Assembly: GCA_937902455.1 (NCBI GenBank)
Contig: CALELI010000047.1
Location: 1 to 11,255 of the forward strand
From: an uncultured Prevotellaceae bacterium
GTDB lineage: Bacteria; Bacteroidota; Bacteroidia; Bacteroidales; Bacteroidaceae
Direction of reading: 5' to 3'
DNA length: 11,255 nucleotides
Shown here in pieces: positions 1 through 7,632 of the stretch. The notes under the pieces were generated by a model. It was not told the DNA's origin, made no database searches, and saw only the letters and a program-made list of their open reading frames with translations. How positions within the stretch are numbered: the first letter of the stretch is position 1; the number at the start of each line of letters is the position of its first letter. A program made the position numbers and the translations under genes.

Positions 1-90
1 CCCTACCTAGCCTCCCCTCAAAAGGGGAGGAACAAGAACCTTGGCCTGTGGACGGGAAGTCTCCCCTCCGGAGGGGAGATTTAGAGGGGT
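1..90. repeat. Palindrome-rich intergenic repeat element (REP/MITE-like)
   Basis: Two near-adjacent palindromes are visible. Positions 11-30 form an 8-bp perfect stem (cctcccct/aggggagg) with a CAAA loop. Positions 61-78 form a perfect 18-bp palindrome (ctcccctccggaggggag). A further half-copy, agaggggtc, follows at 83-91. The same C4/G4 core recurs in both hairpins, and the region is far richer in G and C than the AT-rich leader just before tgt. Similar CCCCT/AGGGG palindromic blocks are, from memory, scattered between genes in Prevotella-like genomes, so this is probably one copy of a dispersed element. It could also end the transcript of the unseen upstream gene, but there is no good T-run. 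Family membership is inference. Confidence 0.6.
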
Positions 91-118
91 CATTAGAGTT
101 GAGGGAATATAGGAAATA

Positions 119-1249
119 GTGAAATTCGAACTACTACATACAGATAACGGAAGTGAAGCCAGGGCCGGAGTCATCAAGACCGACCACGGACAGATACAGA
201 CACCGATATTCATGCCCGTAGGAACACAGGCATCAGTGAAGTGCGTCCATCTGCGTGAACTGAAAGACGACATCAAGGCACAGATAATCCTCGGCAACAC
301 ATACCATCTTTACCTGCGTCCAGGCATCGAACTGCTCGAGCAGGTCGGCGGACTCCACAAATTCAACGGCTTCGACCGTCCTATGCTTACCGACAGTGGA
401 GGATTTCAGGTGTTCTCACTCTCGGGCATAAGGAAACTGAAGGAGGAAGGAGTGGAATTCCGCAGCCACATCGATGGAAGCAAGCACTTCTTCTCGCCTG
501 AACGGGTGATGGACATCGAGAGAAGCATCGGTGCTGACATCATGATGGCACTCGACGAATGTACCCCTGGCGATGCTGACTATCAGTATGCCAAGAAATC
601 CCTCGGACTGACTGAGCGCTGGCTCGACAGATGTCTGAAACGCTTCAGCGAGACCGAACCGAAATATGGATACAGTCAGGCTCTGTTCCCTATCGTTCAG
701 GGATGTACCTATCCCGACCTCCGACGCCGTGCAGCGGAGAATGTGGCCAGCAAGGAGGCCGAAGGAAATGCAATCGGAGGCCTGGCCGTAGGAGAACCGA
801 CTGAGGTGATGTACGAGATGATTGAGGTGGTCAATGAAATCCTGCCTAAGGACAAGCCTCGCTACCTCATGGGAGTGGGTACTCCTGAGAACATACTCGA
901 GGGTATAGAGAGAGGTGTCGACATGTTCGACTGCGTGATGCCTACACGAAACGGCAGGAACGCCCTGCTCTTCACACGTCACGGTACGATGAACATGAGG
1001 AACAAGAAATGGGAAGACGACTTCACTCCTATCGATCCCGAAAGCGACACATACGTAGACCAGACCTATAGCAAGGCCTACCTGCACCACCTCTTCAAGG
1101 CACAGGAATTTCTTGCCATGCAGATTGCGTCAATCCATAATCTCGCATTCTACCTCTGGCTCGTAGGAGAAGCCAGGAAACACATCCTTGCCGATGACTT
1201 CACCATCTGGAAAGGCAACATTATCAAGGAACTGGGAGTAAGACTATGA
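119..1249 (+). CDS. tgt: tRNA-guanine(34) transglycosylase (queuine tRNA-ribosyltransferase)
   Basis: This cytoplasmic enzyme exchanges guanine 34 in the anticodon of GUN tRNAs (Asp, Asn, His, Tyr) for the queuosine precursor preQ1. At 376 aa it is full length for the bacterial family. Visible family motifs are TDSGGFQ (residues 91-97, active-site Asp92), LDECTP (145-150, Asp146), GGLAVGE (220-226) and MFDCVMPTRNGR (269-280, with Asp271 as the expected nucleophile). The GTG start at 119 is preferred because an in-frame TAG lies at 110-112 and the N-terminus MKFELLHTDNGSEARAG matches the Bacteroidota form. The zinc site is odd: where other TGTs have Cys-x-Cys-x-x-Cys, this one has Ser309, Thr311 and Asp314, while the partner His340 remains. 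The stop overlaps the next gene's ATG (ATGA), so the two are probably translated in a coupled way. Confidence 0.96.
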   Translation: MKFELLHTDNGSEARAGVIKTDHGQIQTPIFMPVGTQASVKCVHLRELKDDIKAQIILGNTYHLYLRPGIELLEQVGGLHKFNGFDRPMLTDSGGFQVFSLSGIRKLKEEGVEFRSHIDGSKHFFSPERVMDIERSIGADIMMALDECTPGDADYQYAKKSLGLTERWLDRCLKRFSETEPKYGYSQALFPIVQGCTYPDLRRRAAENVASKEAEGNAIGGLAVGEPTEVMYEMIEVVNEILPKDKPRYLMGVGTPENILEGIERGVDMFDCVMPTRNGRNALLFTRHGTMNMRNKKWEDDFTPIDPESDTYVDQTYSKAYLHHLFKAQEFLAMQIASIHNLAFYLWLVGEARKHILADDFTIWKGNIIKELGVRL

Positions 1250-2367
1250 AGCAGAAGTTGAACATACACTTTCCACGATTCATTTCCCGGCTCGACAGAT
1301 ACATCATCGGGAAATATCTCGGCACGTACTTCTTCACCATCGTGCTGCTCATGTCGATTGCCGTAGTATTCGACTTCAACGAGCACGTCGACCAGTTCGT
1401 GGAATATAACGCACCAGCCGAAGCAATCATCTTCGACTACTACCTCAACTTCATTCCTTATTATTCCAACCTTTTCAGTCAGCTGCTCGTATTCGTTTCC
1501 GTGATTCTCTTCACGGTAAAGCTTGCCGACAACACCGAAATCATTGCCATGATGGCCTCCGGAGTAAGTATCTGGCGACTGCTGAGACCTTACCTCATAT
1601 CGGCACTCATAATCTCCGCACTCACCTGGTATCTTGGAGCCTATGTCATTCCGAAAGGCAACGTGAAACGAGTGAACTTCGAGAACACCTACCGAGGACG
1701 AACACGAGTCACCTATGCCAGCAACGTACAGTTGCAGGTGGCAGATGGTGTAATAGCATATATCGGCCGATTCGAGAGTTCAAACAAGACAGGCTACGAC
1801 TTCCGACTCGACCAGTACGAAAACAAGAAAATCATCAAGGAGATGGAGGCGTCGATTGCCGAATACGACACACTCTCCGAAGAACCTGGTCACTGGATTA
1901 TCAAGAACTGGCAGGAGCGTGACCTCAAAGGGATGAAGGAAGTGCTGACACGGGGCGACCGCCTTGACACCTTGCTGAACATGCAGCCTCAGGATTTCCT
2001 CATTGCACGCGACCAGCAGACCACCCTCACCACTCCTGAACTGAAGGAATATATTGACCGGCAGAAGGAAAGAGGCTTTGCCAACATACAGAGTTTCGAG
2101 GTAGAATACCACCAGAGACTCGCCTCCTCCTTTGCTGCAATAATACTGACAATAATAGGATTCTCGCTGTCCACCACGAAGAGGAAGAACGGAATGGGAA
2201 TCGCCCTCGGAGTCGGAATAGCCCTGAGCTGTCTTTACATTCTCTTCCAGAAAGTATCGTCCACCTTTGCATATCAGGCCGATATGAACCCGGCCCTTGC
2301 TGCGTGGATTCCAAATATAGTGTTCTTGTTCATAGCCCTCTATTGCATGCGCTTCGCACCAAAATAA
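1246..2367 (+). CDS. lptG: LptF/LptG-family permease (YjgP/YjgQ), LPS export
   Basis: This is an inner-membrane subunit of the ABC transporter that extracts lipopolysaccharide and passes it to the Lpt bridge. The 373 aa fit the family. Six membrane segments can be read: about residues 24-44, 63-91, 113-135, 293-308, 316-335 and 350-370. A large hydrophilic periplasmic domain (about 140-280, the expected beta-jellyroll) sits between segments 3 and 4. The cytoplasmic stretch DNTEIIAMMASGVSIWRLLRP (95-115) is the family's coupling-helix signature. The gene overlaps tgt by 4 bp and coaX by 1 bp (TAATG), so it lies inside an operon. Bacteroidales place an LptF/LptG-type gene after tgt, and I cannot firmly tell LptF from LptG by reading. 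The lptC-like gene at 6003 belongs to the same pathway. Confidence 0.88.
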   Translation: MKQKLNIHFPRFISRLDRYIIGKYLGTYFFTIVLLMSIAVVFDFNEHVDQFVEYNAPAEAIIFDYYLNFIPYYSNLFSQLLVFVSVILFTVKLADNTEIIAMMASGVSIWRLLRPYLISALIISALTWYLGAYVIPKGNVKRVNFENTYRGRTRVTYASNVQLQVADGVIAYIGRFESSNKTGYDFRLDQYENKKIIKEMEASIAEYDTLSEEPGHWIIKNWQERDLKGMKEVLTRGDRLDTLLNMQPQDFLIARDQQTTLTTPELKEYIDRQKERGFANIQSFEVEYHQRLASSFAAIILTIIGFSLSTTKRKNGMGIALGVGIALSCLYILFQKVSSTFAYQADMNPALAAWIPNIVFLFIALYCMRFAPK

Positions 2368-3083
2368 TGAATCTGTGTATTGACATAGGAAACTCATCTG
2401 TGAAGGCCGGGATATTCCGCGACGGTTCACTCATCTGCACCCAGCGAGTCGAGGGGCATGACCTCTCATGGCTCGTCACCTTCTGCGAAGGCAAGGAGAT
2501 TGACAGGTGTATCGTTTGCTCGGTTTCAGGCTATACGGCAGATAACAAGGAAGATGTGGACAAGATATGCAATGATGCCATATACTTCTCCCACACCACC
2601 CCTATCCCAGTCACGAACCTCTACCACACCCCCGAGACCCTCGGTCCCGACAGGCTGGCAGCAGCCATAGGTGCGTATTTCGAGACACATCAGGATACAG
2701 CCGTCATCGATGCAGGAACGGCAATAACCTATGACATCGTGACCGCTCAGGGAGAATATCTCGGAGGGAATATATCTCCAGGTATCGACATAAGGCTGAA
2801 AGCCCTTCACGACTACACAGCCCGACTTCCCCTGATAAGTGCCGACGGTCCCCTGCCCGACTTCGGGAAAGACACCGAGACAGCCATCCGTTGCGGAGTG
2901 ATAAGAGGCGTTAATTACGAAATTGAGCAGTTTATTAGCCAAATGTTATTAAAATATCCTAATCTTTTAGTATTTTTAACAGGTGGAAGTAAAATAGATT
3001 TTGAAGACTCCATAAAAAAACGTATTTTTGTAGACAAATACATAGTGTTGAAAGGACTTAATGTCGTTTTGAATAATTTGTAA
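2367..3083 (+). CDS. coaX: Type III pantothenate kinase
   Basis: It phosphorylates pantothenate with ATP, the first step of coenzyme A synthesis; type III enzymes need a monovalent cation and are not feedback-inhibited by CoA. Motifs are DIGNSS (residues 6-11, phosphate-binding), GPDRLAAAIGA (93-103) and IDAGTAITYD (114-123, Asp115), followed by GGNISPGIDIRLKAL (133-147). The product is 238 aa. The reading frame is open back to an ATG at 2304, but the true start is ATG 2367: it puts DIGNSS at the N-terminus and overlaps the upstream stop as TAATG. From about base 2911 (residue ~182) the gene changes abruptly from GC-rich to about 25% G+C, although the C-terminal protein sequence still looks normal for CoaX. 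That AT-rich end also contains a promoter for the next gene. Confidence 0.95.
   Translation: MNLCIDIGNSSVKAGIFRDGSLICTQRVEGHDLSWLVTFCEGKEIDRCIVCSVSGYTADNKEDVDKICNDAIYFSHTTPIPVTNLYHTPETLGPDRLAAAIGAYFETHQDTAVIDAGTAITYDIVTAQGEYLGGNISPGIDIRLKALHDYTARLPLISADGPLPDFGKDTETAIRCGVIRGVNYEIEQFISQMLLKYPNLLVFLTGGSKIDFEDSIKKRIFVDKYIVLKGLNVVLNNL
3000..3030 (+). promoter_or_regulatory. Bacteroidota-type promoter inside the 3' end of coaX
   Basis: TTTG at 3000-3003 (-33 element) is separated by 19 nt from TATTTTTG at 3023-3030, which fits the -7 consensus TAnnTTTG exactly. Transcription would start near 3036, giving a leader of about 60 nt before the ATG at 3096. It lies in the AT-rich tail of coaX and would let the envelope genes be expressed apart from tgt-lptG-coaX. 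Confidence 0.6.
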
Positions 3084-3095
3084 CATACTCGGGAC

Positions 3096-4493
3096 ATGAA
3101 AATAAAAGGAAAAGACATATTATCCAGACTTGTCGCAATCGTGGCATTTGCGCTCATTTCAGTCATGCAGAATGGCACATCGGCAAATGCCCAGAATGGT
3201 ATCAACTCACCATACTCTCGTTACGGATTCGGAATCATCTCCGACCGTTCCATGGGATTCAACAAAGGCATGGCCGGAGTGGCACAAGGCTTCAGGGGCG
3301 GAAGTATCGTCAACGTCGGCAACCCTGCATCCTATTCGGCAGTCGACTCCATAACGGCATTGTTCGATTTCGGACTCAGCCTCAGCAACGGCAACTACAA
3401 GATGGGCGAGATCCAGCAGAACGCCAAGAACTCAAGCCTTGACTATATCGCACTCCATTTCCGTGCGGCACAAGGACTTGGAGTGGCTGTCGGAGTACTA
3501 CCGTTCTCCAACATCAAATACGATTTCGAATCCACCAGCACGACCATTAATGGAAGTAAGGAAATCACATCGTCATCCACATATACTGGCGACGGCGGAC
3601 TCCATCAGGTTTTCTTCGGAATGGGTTGGCGACCTTTCCGCCCAATATCCATCGGAGCAAACATATCATACCTCTACGGAGACTATGCGCACATATCCAC
3701 CACATCATTCAGCGATGCCAGCATCTTCTCGAACGTAAGGTCCTACGTAGCCGACCTGTCAACTTACGCACTCGACCTTGGTATTCAGTATGTTCAGCCA
3801 GTCAGCAAGAGCAGCACACTCACCTTTGGAGCTACGTACGGTTTCGGCCACGACATCAGCAACAGGGCGAAGCGAATATCAAGCCGCATCAACGCCAGTC
3901 AGTTACAGGCAAGTTCCGACACAATCACGCTTAACGACGCCTTCCAGTTGCCTCACACCATTGCATTCGGACTTGCATACAAGTACCTTGACAAATGGAC
4001 GGTCGGTGCAGACTGTGAGATACAGAAATGGGGAGACTGCAAATTCCCTGTGACAGTTGATGAAGGCGGAAAAGACGAGTTCGTTTCCAGGAAGGGACAA
4101 CTCAACGACCGCATAAAAATATCTCTTGGAGGTACACTCCTCCCAGACGCCTATTCCAGCAGCCTGTTCAACCGCATTCAGTACAAGGCAGGATTCTATT
4201 ACTCCAAGTCCTATGCTAACGCAGACTTCACAGGCACACTCTCCGACAAGCCATACGAATATGGGCTTTCAGCAGGGGTCAGCATTCCTATCGACAACAA
4301 AAATGCGTGGAGAATGCGTTCAAGGATTAACCTCACGGCACAGTGGGTACATACAAACATACCATACGCTGACAATATCGCCTTCTCCCAGACTGGTAAT
4401 GTCATGAAACGCGAACTCGTAGAGAACTACCTCCGACTTTGCATCGGACTCACATTCAACGAAATCTGGTTCAACAAGTGGAAAGTTCAATAA
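3096..4493 (+). CDS. Secreted outer-membrane beta-barrel-like protein (Bacteroidota conserved, unnamed)
   Basis: The 465-aa product begins with a signal peptide: basic residues 2-11, a hydrophobic core at about 12-24, and an Ala-Asn-Ala site at 30-32 followed by Gln33. The mature start, NSPYSRYGFG, and the region GMAGVAQGFRGGSIVNVGNPASYSAVDS resemble Bacteroidota outer-membrane proteins of the FadL/OmpP1-like type. The rest is alternating polar and hydrophobic residues rich in Gly, Tyr and Ser, ending in an amphipathic strand (LRLCIGLTFNEIWFNKWKV), as expected for a beta-barrel. Known Bacteroidales loci keep this gene between coaX and a TPR gene. Substrate and exact function cannot be read. 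Two LPS-transport genes nearby suggest a role in outer-membrane assembly or transport. A good promoter lies upstream at 3000-3030, and no terminator separates it from the next gene. Confidence 0.8.
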   Translation: MKIKGKDILSRLVAIVAFALISVMQNGTSANAQNGINSPYSRYGFGIISDRSMGFNKGMAGVAQGFRGGSIVNVGNPASYSAVDSITALFDFGLSLSNGNYKMGEIQQNAKNSSLDYIALHFRAAQGLGVAVGVLPFSNIKYDFESTSTTINGSKEITSSSTYTGDGGLHQVFFGMGWRPFRPISIGANISYLYGDYAHISTTSFSDASIFSNVRSYVADLSTYALDLGIQYVQPVSKSSTLTFGATYGFGHDISNRAKRISSRINASQLQASSDTITLNDAFQLPHTIAFGLAYKYLDKWTVGADCEIQKWGDCKFPVTVDEGGKDEFVSRKGQLNDRIKISLGGTLLPDAYSSSLFNRIQYKAGFYYSKSYANADFTGTLSDKPYEYGLSAGVSIPIDNKNAWRMRSRINLTAQWVHTNIPYADNIAFSQTGNVMKRELVENYLRLCIGLTFNEIWFNKWKVQ

Positions 4494-4562
4494 AATCAGG
4501 GTAAAGGACCATAACCAACGAACTAAACAAAACGAATTACAAACTATAAAATCCATTAAATT

Positions 4563-5987
4563 ATGAAAAGAAATCTTTTGACCTTCATCCTGCTTGCAGC
4601 AACAACCCTCGCAGCCAATGCCCAGGGCAAATATGCAGGAACAACCATCTATGACCGAATCGGTCACGGACAGGACAGTATTGATGTTCTCAATGCCATC
4701 ACCCTCTATCGTGAGGCATATAAGGACAAGAACTGGAACGAGTCATACCAGAACTGGCAGATCGTATTCGACAAGGCACCACTCGCACAGAGCCGTACCT
4801 ACACCGACGGAGTCAACATCATGCAGCAGCTCATCGCAGGAAGCCAGGACGATGCAAAGAAGGCTGAGTACTTCAATACCCTCATGAAGATCTACGACCA
4901 GCGCCTTGCAAACCTCGACGACCTCAACTCTTTCGCAACAGCAAAGACAACAACCACCCGGGGCAACATCCTCACACGTAAGGCAAACGATTACTTCACC
5001 TACGCACCACAGACAGCCGACAAACTCGACACATCCTACAAGATGTTCAGGGAAGGTATTCAGGACATGGGTGTAAACGAAGTACAGGGTTTCGTACTCT
5101 ACAACTTCATCATCTGTTCCCACGCACGCTACAACGCCAACCCGGGAGCAAACCGTGAAGACTTCATCAACGACTACTTCACCATCAAGGACGTCTGCGA
5201 GAACCTCCTCGAACAGGCAAAGGAATTCGCATTCACCGACAGCATCGCAACCCAGGAAGACAGCATCCGCGCAGCAGAACTCGAAGAGAAAGGTGCAAAG
5301 ATCGTGGCACAGTATCAGCCTACATTCAACAAGTGCCAGGAACTCTTCTTCAATTCCAACGCAGCCAACTGCTCCGACCTCGACAAGCTCTATGCCGAGA
5401 AGGTTGAAGCCAACAAGGACAACAGGGACTACCTGAAGCAGGTGCTCAAGGTTCTCTCTGACTTCGAGTGCGACAGCAGCGCCCTCTATACATCCATTTT
5501 CGATGTCCTCTATCCAAAGAAAGAGAAGAAAGTCACGACCAGCAGTGGTTCAATCGACTTCTATCTTGAGGAATATGCAGAAGAGACAAGCGGCAGCCGC
5601 AAGGCAAAACTGGCAGCCAGCATAGCACAGATATACTACAAGCAGGGCCGTCTCGGCGACTGCGAGAAATGGTGCCACAACGCACTTGCAGCACAGCCAA
5701 CTTACGGACACGCATATCTGCTCATAGCCAACTGCATCGTCCGCAAGGCACCGGCTGCAACTCAGAACGTCAACCAGATGCTCAACCGAAGCCTCTACTT
5801 CTGTCTTGCCATCGACAAGTGTAACCGAGCAAAGGCAGTCGACCCGGCATGCGCATCACAGGCAAACCGCCAGATTGCATCCTACAACGGAAACCTCTTC
5901 CCTAAGTCAGAGGCATTCATGATGGGCATCAAGGCCGGCGAGAGACGCACGATCCTCGGCGAGGCAACAACACTCAAGTTCCGTTAA
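4563..5987 (+). CDS. Secreted tetratricopeptide-repeat protein
   Basis: The 474-aa product starts with a clear signal peptide (MKRNLLTFILLAATTLAANA, residues 1-20, Ala-x-Ala before Gln21) and should be periplasmic or attached at the outer membrane. No lipobox is seen. The mature part is almost wholly helical. The clearest TPR unit is at about residues 347-381 (AAxIAQIYYKQGRLGDCEKW, then a helix ending ALAAQPTYGHAY). A second helix pair is at about 43-72 (YREAYKDKNWNESYQNWQIV), and a charged helical stretch lies at about 230-255. TPR arrays bind partner proteins, so it is probably a scaffold for its neighbours, although no partner can be named. It follows the barrel gene after 69 nt with no terminator and precedes lptC by 15 nt, so the three genes are probably co-transcribed. 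The order fits that known in Bacteroidales. Confidence 0.82.
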   Translation: MKRNLLTFILLAATTLAANAQGKYAGTTIYDRIGHGQDSIDVLNAITLYREAYKDKNWNESYQNWQIVFDKAPLAQSRTYTDGVNIMQQLIAGSQDDAKKAEYFNTLMKIYDQRLANLDDLNSFATAKTTTTRGNILTRKANDYFTYAPQTADKLDTSYKMFREGIQDMGVNEVQGFVLYNFIICSHARYNANPGANREDFINDYFTIKDVCENLLEQAKEFAFTDSIATQEDSIRAAELEEKGAKIVAQYQPTFNKCQELFFNSNAANCSDLDKLYAEKVEANKDNRDYLKQVLKVLSDFECDSSALYTSIFDVLYPKKEKKVTTSSGSIDFYLEEYAEETSGSRKAKLAASIAQIYYKQGRLGDCEKWCHNALAAQPTYGHAYLLIANCIVRKAPAATQNVNQMLNRSLYFCLAIDKCNRAKAVDPACASQANRQIASYNGNLFPKSEAFMMGIKAGERRTILGEATTLKFR

Positions 5988-6002
5988 TTCGTCAGCACAC
6001 GA

Positions 6003-6644
6003 ATGTTTGAACACATGACACACAGGTTCAGCATGGCGGCAGTCCTTTCGGTTGCCGTCATGCTTGTCTGTCTGTCATGCGAGAACAAGGATAATCCCGA
6101 TGCACCACAGATCGGGAACCGACAATATCTCCCGATACTCAAGTCAGGGGGAGTATCGACACTTATTTCCGACTCTGGCGTTGTACGCTACAAGATCATA
6201 GCAGAAGAATGGTCCATCTACGATCAGACATCCCCATCCTACTGGGCATTCGAGAAAGGACTGTTCATCGAAAAATACGACGACAACTTCCACGTACAAG
6301 CCTACGTTTCATGCGACACAGCCTATAACTACGACGTAAACGGCATCTGGGAACTCCGCGGCAGAGTAGTAGCCCGCAACATCAAGGGCGAGACATTCAA
6401 GACATCCCTGCTCTTCTGGAACACCCGCGAGCACCGCATCTTCTCCGACCGCTACATGGAAATCGACGGCATCGACCAGGACCTCTCCGGCTACGATTTC
6501 AGTTCCAACGAAAGCATGACCGAATATATCATCCACAAGTCCAAAGGCGCCTTCCCACTCGACGACAGGGAAGAAGAACCAACCCCCGACCCGATGCCAG
6601 AAAGCCTGAGAGAGGAAAATGATTCGACAACAGCAAATATTTAG
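6003..6644 (+). CDS. lptC: LptC-like LPS export lipoprotein
   Basis: LptC accepts lipopolysaccharide from the LptBFG transporter and hands it to the periplasmic LptA-type bridge. The 213-aa product has a hydrophobic N-terminus ending in CLSC, where Cys26 is the likely lipidated residue, although the residue at -3 is atypical. The core is recognisable: VSTLISDSGVVRYKIIAEEW (51-70), SYWAFEKGLFIEKYD (79-93), then repeated short beta strands to about residue 178 (SGYDFSSNESMTEYIIHKSKGAFP), which fits the LptC beta-jellyroll. The C-terminal 25 residues are acidic and Pro-rich and probably disordered. ATG at 6003 is used, but Met5 (6015) or Met11 (6033) would also leave a lipoprotein signal. The family assignment rests on Bacteroidales LptC proteins recalled from memory. 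Confidence 0.85.
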   Translation: MFEHMTHRFSMAAVLSVAVMLVCLSCENKDNPDAPQIGNRQYLPILKSGGVSTLISDSGVVRYKIIAEEWSIYDQTSPSYWAFEKGLFIEKYDDNFHVQAYVSCDTAYNYDVNGIWELRGRVVARNIKGETFKTSLLFWNTREHRIFSDRYMEIDGIDQDLSGYDFSSNESMTEYIIHKSKGAFPLDDREEEPTPDPMPESLREENDSTTANI

Positions 6645-6677
6645 AACACTGTGCCTCCATCAGACATACCATTGAAA

Positions 6678-6685
6678 TAATTTTG
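6678..6685 (+). promoter_or_regulatory. Putative -7 element for the WYL operon
   Basis: TAATTTTG fits the Bacteroidota -7 consensus TAnnTTTG and would start transcription about 22 nt before the ATG at 6715. No clear TTTG -33 element is seen at the expected distance. That is plausible for a regulated promoter, for instance one controlled by the operon's own WYL regulator, but it also weakens the call. Confidence 0.35.
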
Positions 6686-6714
6686 CAGTCGTAACCGCAA
6701 TAGATAGTACGATT

Positions 6715-7632
6715 ATGGCAATGAACATTATTAATAAGTATGTATGGTTGGTAGAAACCATCTACCGAGCGCATAAGATTTCGTTTGAGGACATCAACCG
6801 CAAATGGCTCGACGACGAAGATTTCAGTGAAGGTGTTGAACTTCCCTTACGCACGTTCCACAAATGGCGTATTGCCGTGGAGGAAATGTTCGGGCTGGTT
6901 ATCGAGAATGAAAAGCGTGGGGAGTACCGCTATTACATTGCGAATGAAGATGAGATAACCAAAGGAGGGATGCGCTCATGGATGCTGAACACAATAAGCA
7001 CAAGCAACCTCCTACTGGGGAACCGAAGTCTGAATGACCGCATACTTCTTGAAGATGTTCCTTCTGGAAGAGAATATTTGCAGCCTATAATAGATGCAAT
7101 GAAGAAGAATCACCTCATACATTTCACCTATTACAATTATTGGCGCAACGACTACCGCCAGCATTGCGTGGAGCCATACTGCGTGAAACTCTTCCGTCAG
7201 CGTTGGTATATGGTCGGAAAGATGCTTGGTGCAAATGTCGTACTTGTTTATTCCCTTGATAGAATGTCTGAGTTCAGAAAGTCGGAACGTACATTCAAAT
7301 ATCCAGACGATTTTGACGGTGAATACTTCTTCAAGGATTGTTATGGTATCATAGCTGGCGATGGAACAGATACACAGCATGTAGTTTTGAAGGTAAGTGC
7401 CGGTCAAGCCAATTATATGAGAGACCTTCCGTTGCATCAATCTCAATGTGAGACAGAACAAACCGATGAATACAGCATCTTTGAACTGAAAATCCGACCA
7501 ACCTTTGATTTTCAGCAGGAGATTCTTTGGAATGGTGAAGATGTGGAAGTGCTTAAACCATTATGGCTACGAAAGGAAATAGCTGGAAAGATTAAACGAA
7601 TGTGGAACAAATATAAGGAGGACAAGAAATGA
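6715..7632 (+). CDS. WYL-domain transcriptional regulator
   Basis: WYL proteins are DNA-binding regulators whose central domain senses a ligand, in studied cases a nucleic acid or nucleotide. The 305-aa product has the usual three parts. Residues ~1-75 form a winged-helix region (VWLVETIYRAHKISFEDINRKWL, then a basic LRTFHKWRIAVEEMF). A WYL domain follows at ~125-195, with the signature read here as Trp164-Tyr165-Met166 in LFRQRWYMVGK and YSLDRM at 179-184. A C-terminal WCX-like domain lies at ~220-297. BrxR and CapW, regulators of anti-phage systems, share this layout. Start ATG 6715 is used; ATG 6721 is possible. The gene's stop overlaps the exonuclease start (ATGA), so they are coupled. 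It probably controls this operon itself. G+C is moderate, close to the host block. Confidence 0.9.
   Translation: MAMNIINKYVWLVETIYRAHKISFEDINRKWLDDEDFSEGVELPLRTFHKWRIAVEEMFGLVIENEKRGEYRYYIANEDEITKGGMRSWMLNTISTSNLLLGNRSLNDRILLEDVPSGREYLQPIIDAMKKNHLIHFTYYNYWRNDYRQHCVEPYCVKLFRQRWYMVGKMLGANVVLVYSLDRMSEFRKSERTFKYPDDFDGEYFFKDCYGIIAGDGTDTQHVVLKVSAGQANYMRDLPLHQSQCETEQTDEYSIFELKIRPTFDFQQEILWNGEDVEVLKPLWLRKEIAGKIKRMWNKYKEDKK

Noticed and set aside
1..90. CRISPR-like repeats
   Set aside because: Only two different palindromes, with no repeat-spacer periodicity and no cas genes in the window.
416..1090. 224-aa open frame on the - strand
   Set aside because: It lies wholly opposite tgt, whose catalytic motifs are clear; the antisense frame has no recognisable domain.
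2304..2366. Longer start for coaX with 21 extra residues
   Set aside because: The DIGN phosphate-binding motif belongs at the extreme N-terminus, and ATG 2367 overlaps the permease stop as TAATG.
1780..2430. 216-aa open frame on the - strand
   Set aside because: Antisense to the permease gene and the start of coaX; the protein has no recognisable motif or start signal.
4743..5123. 126-aa Val/Cys/Glu-rich frame on the - strand
   Set aside because: Its odd composition is what the antisense of the TPR gene's codons would give; it has no support of its own.
5155..5436. 93-aa Ser/Thr/Arg-rich frame on the + strand
   Set aside because: A frame-shifted shadow inside the TPR gene with low-complexity composition.
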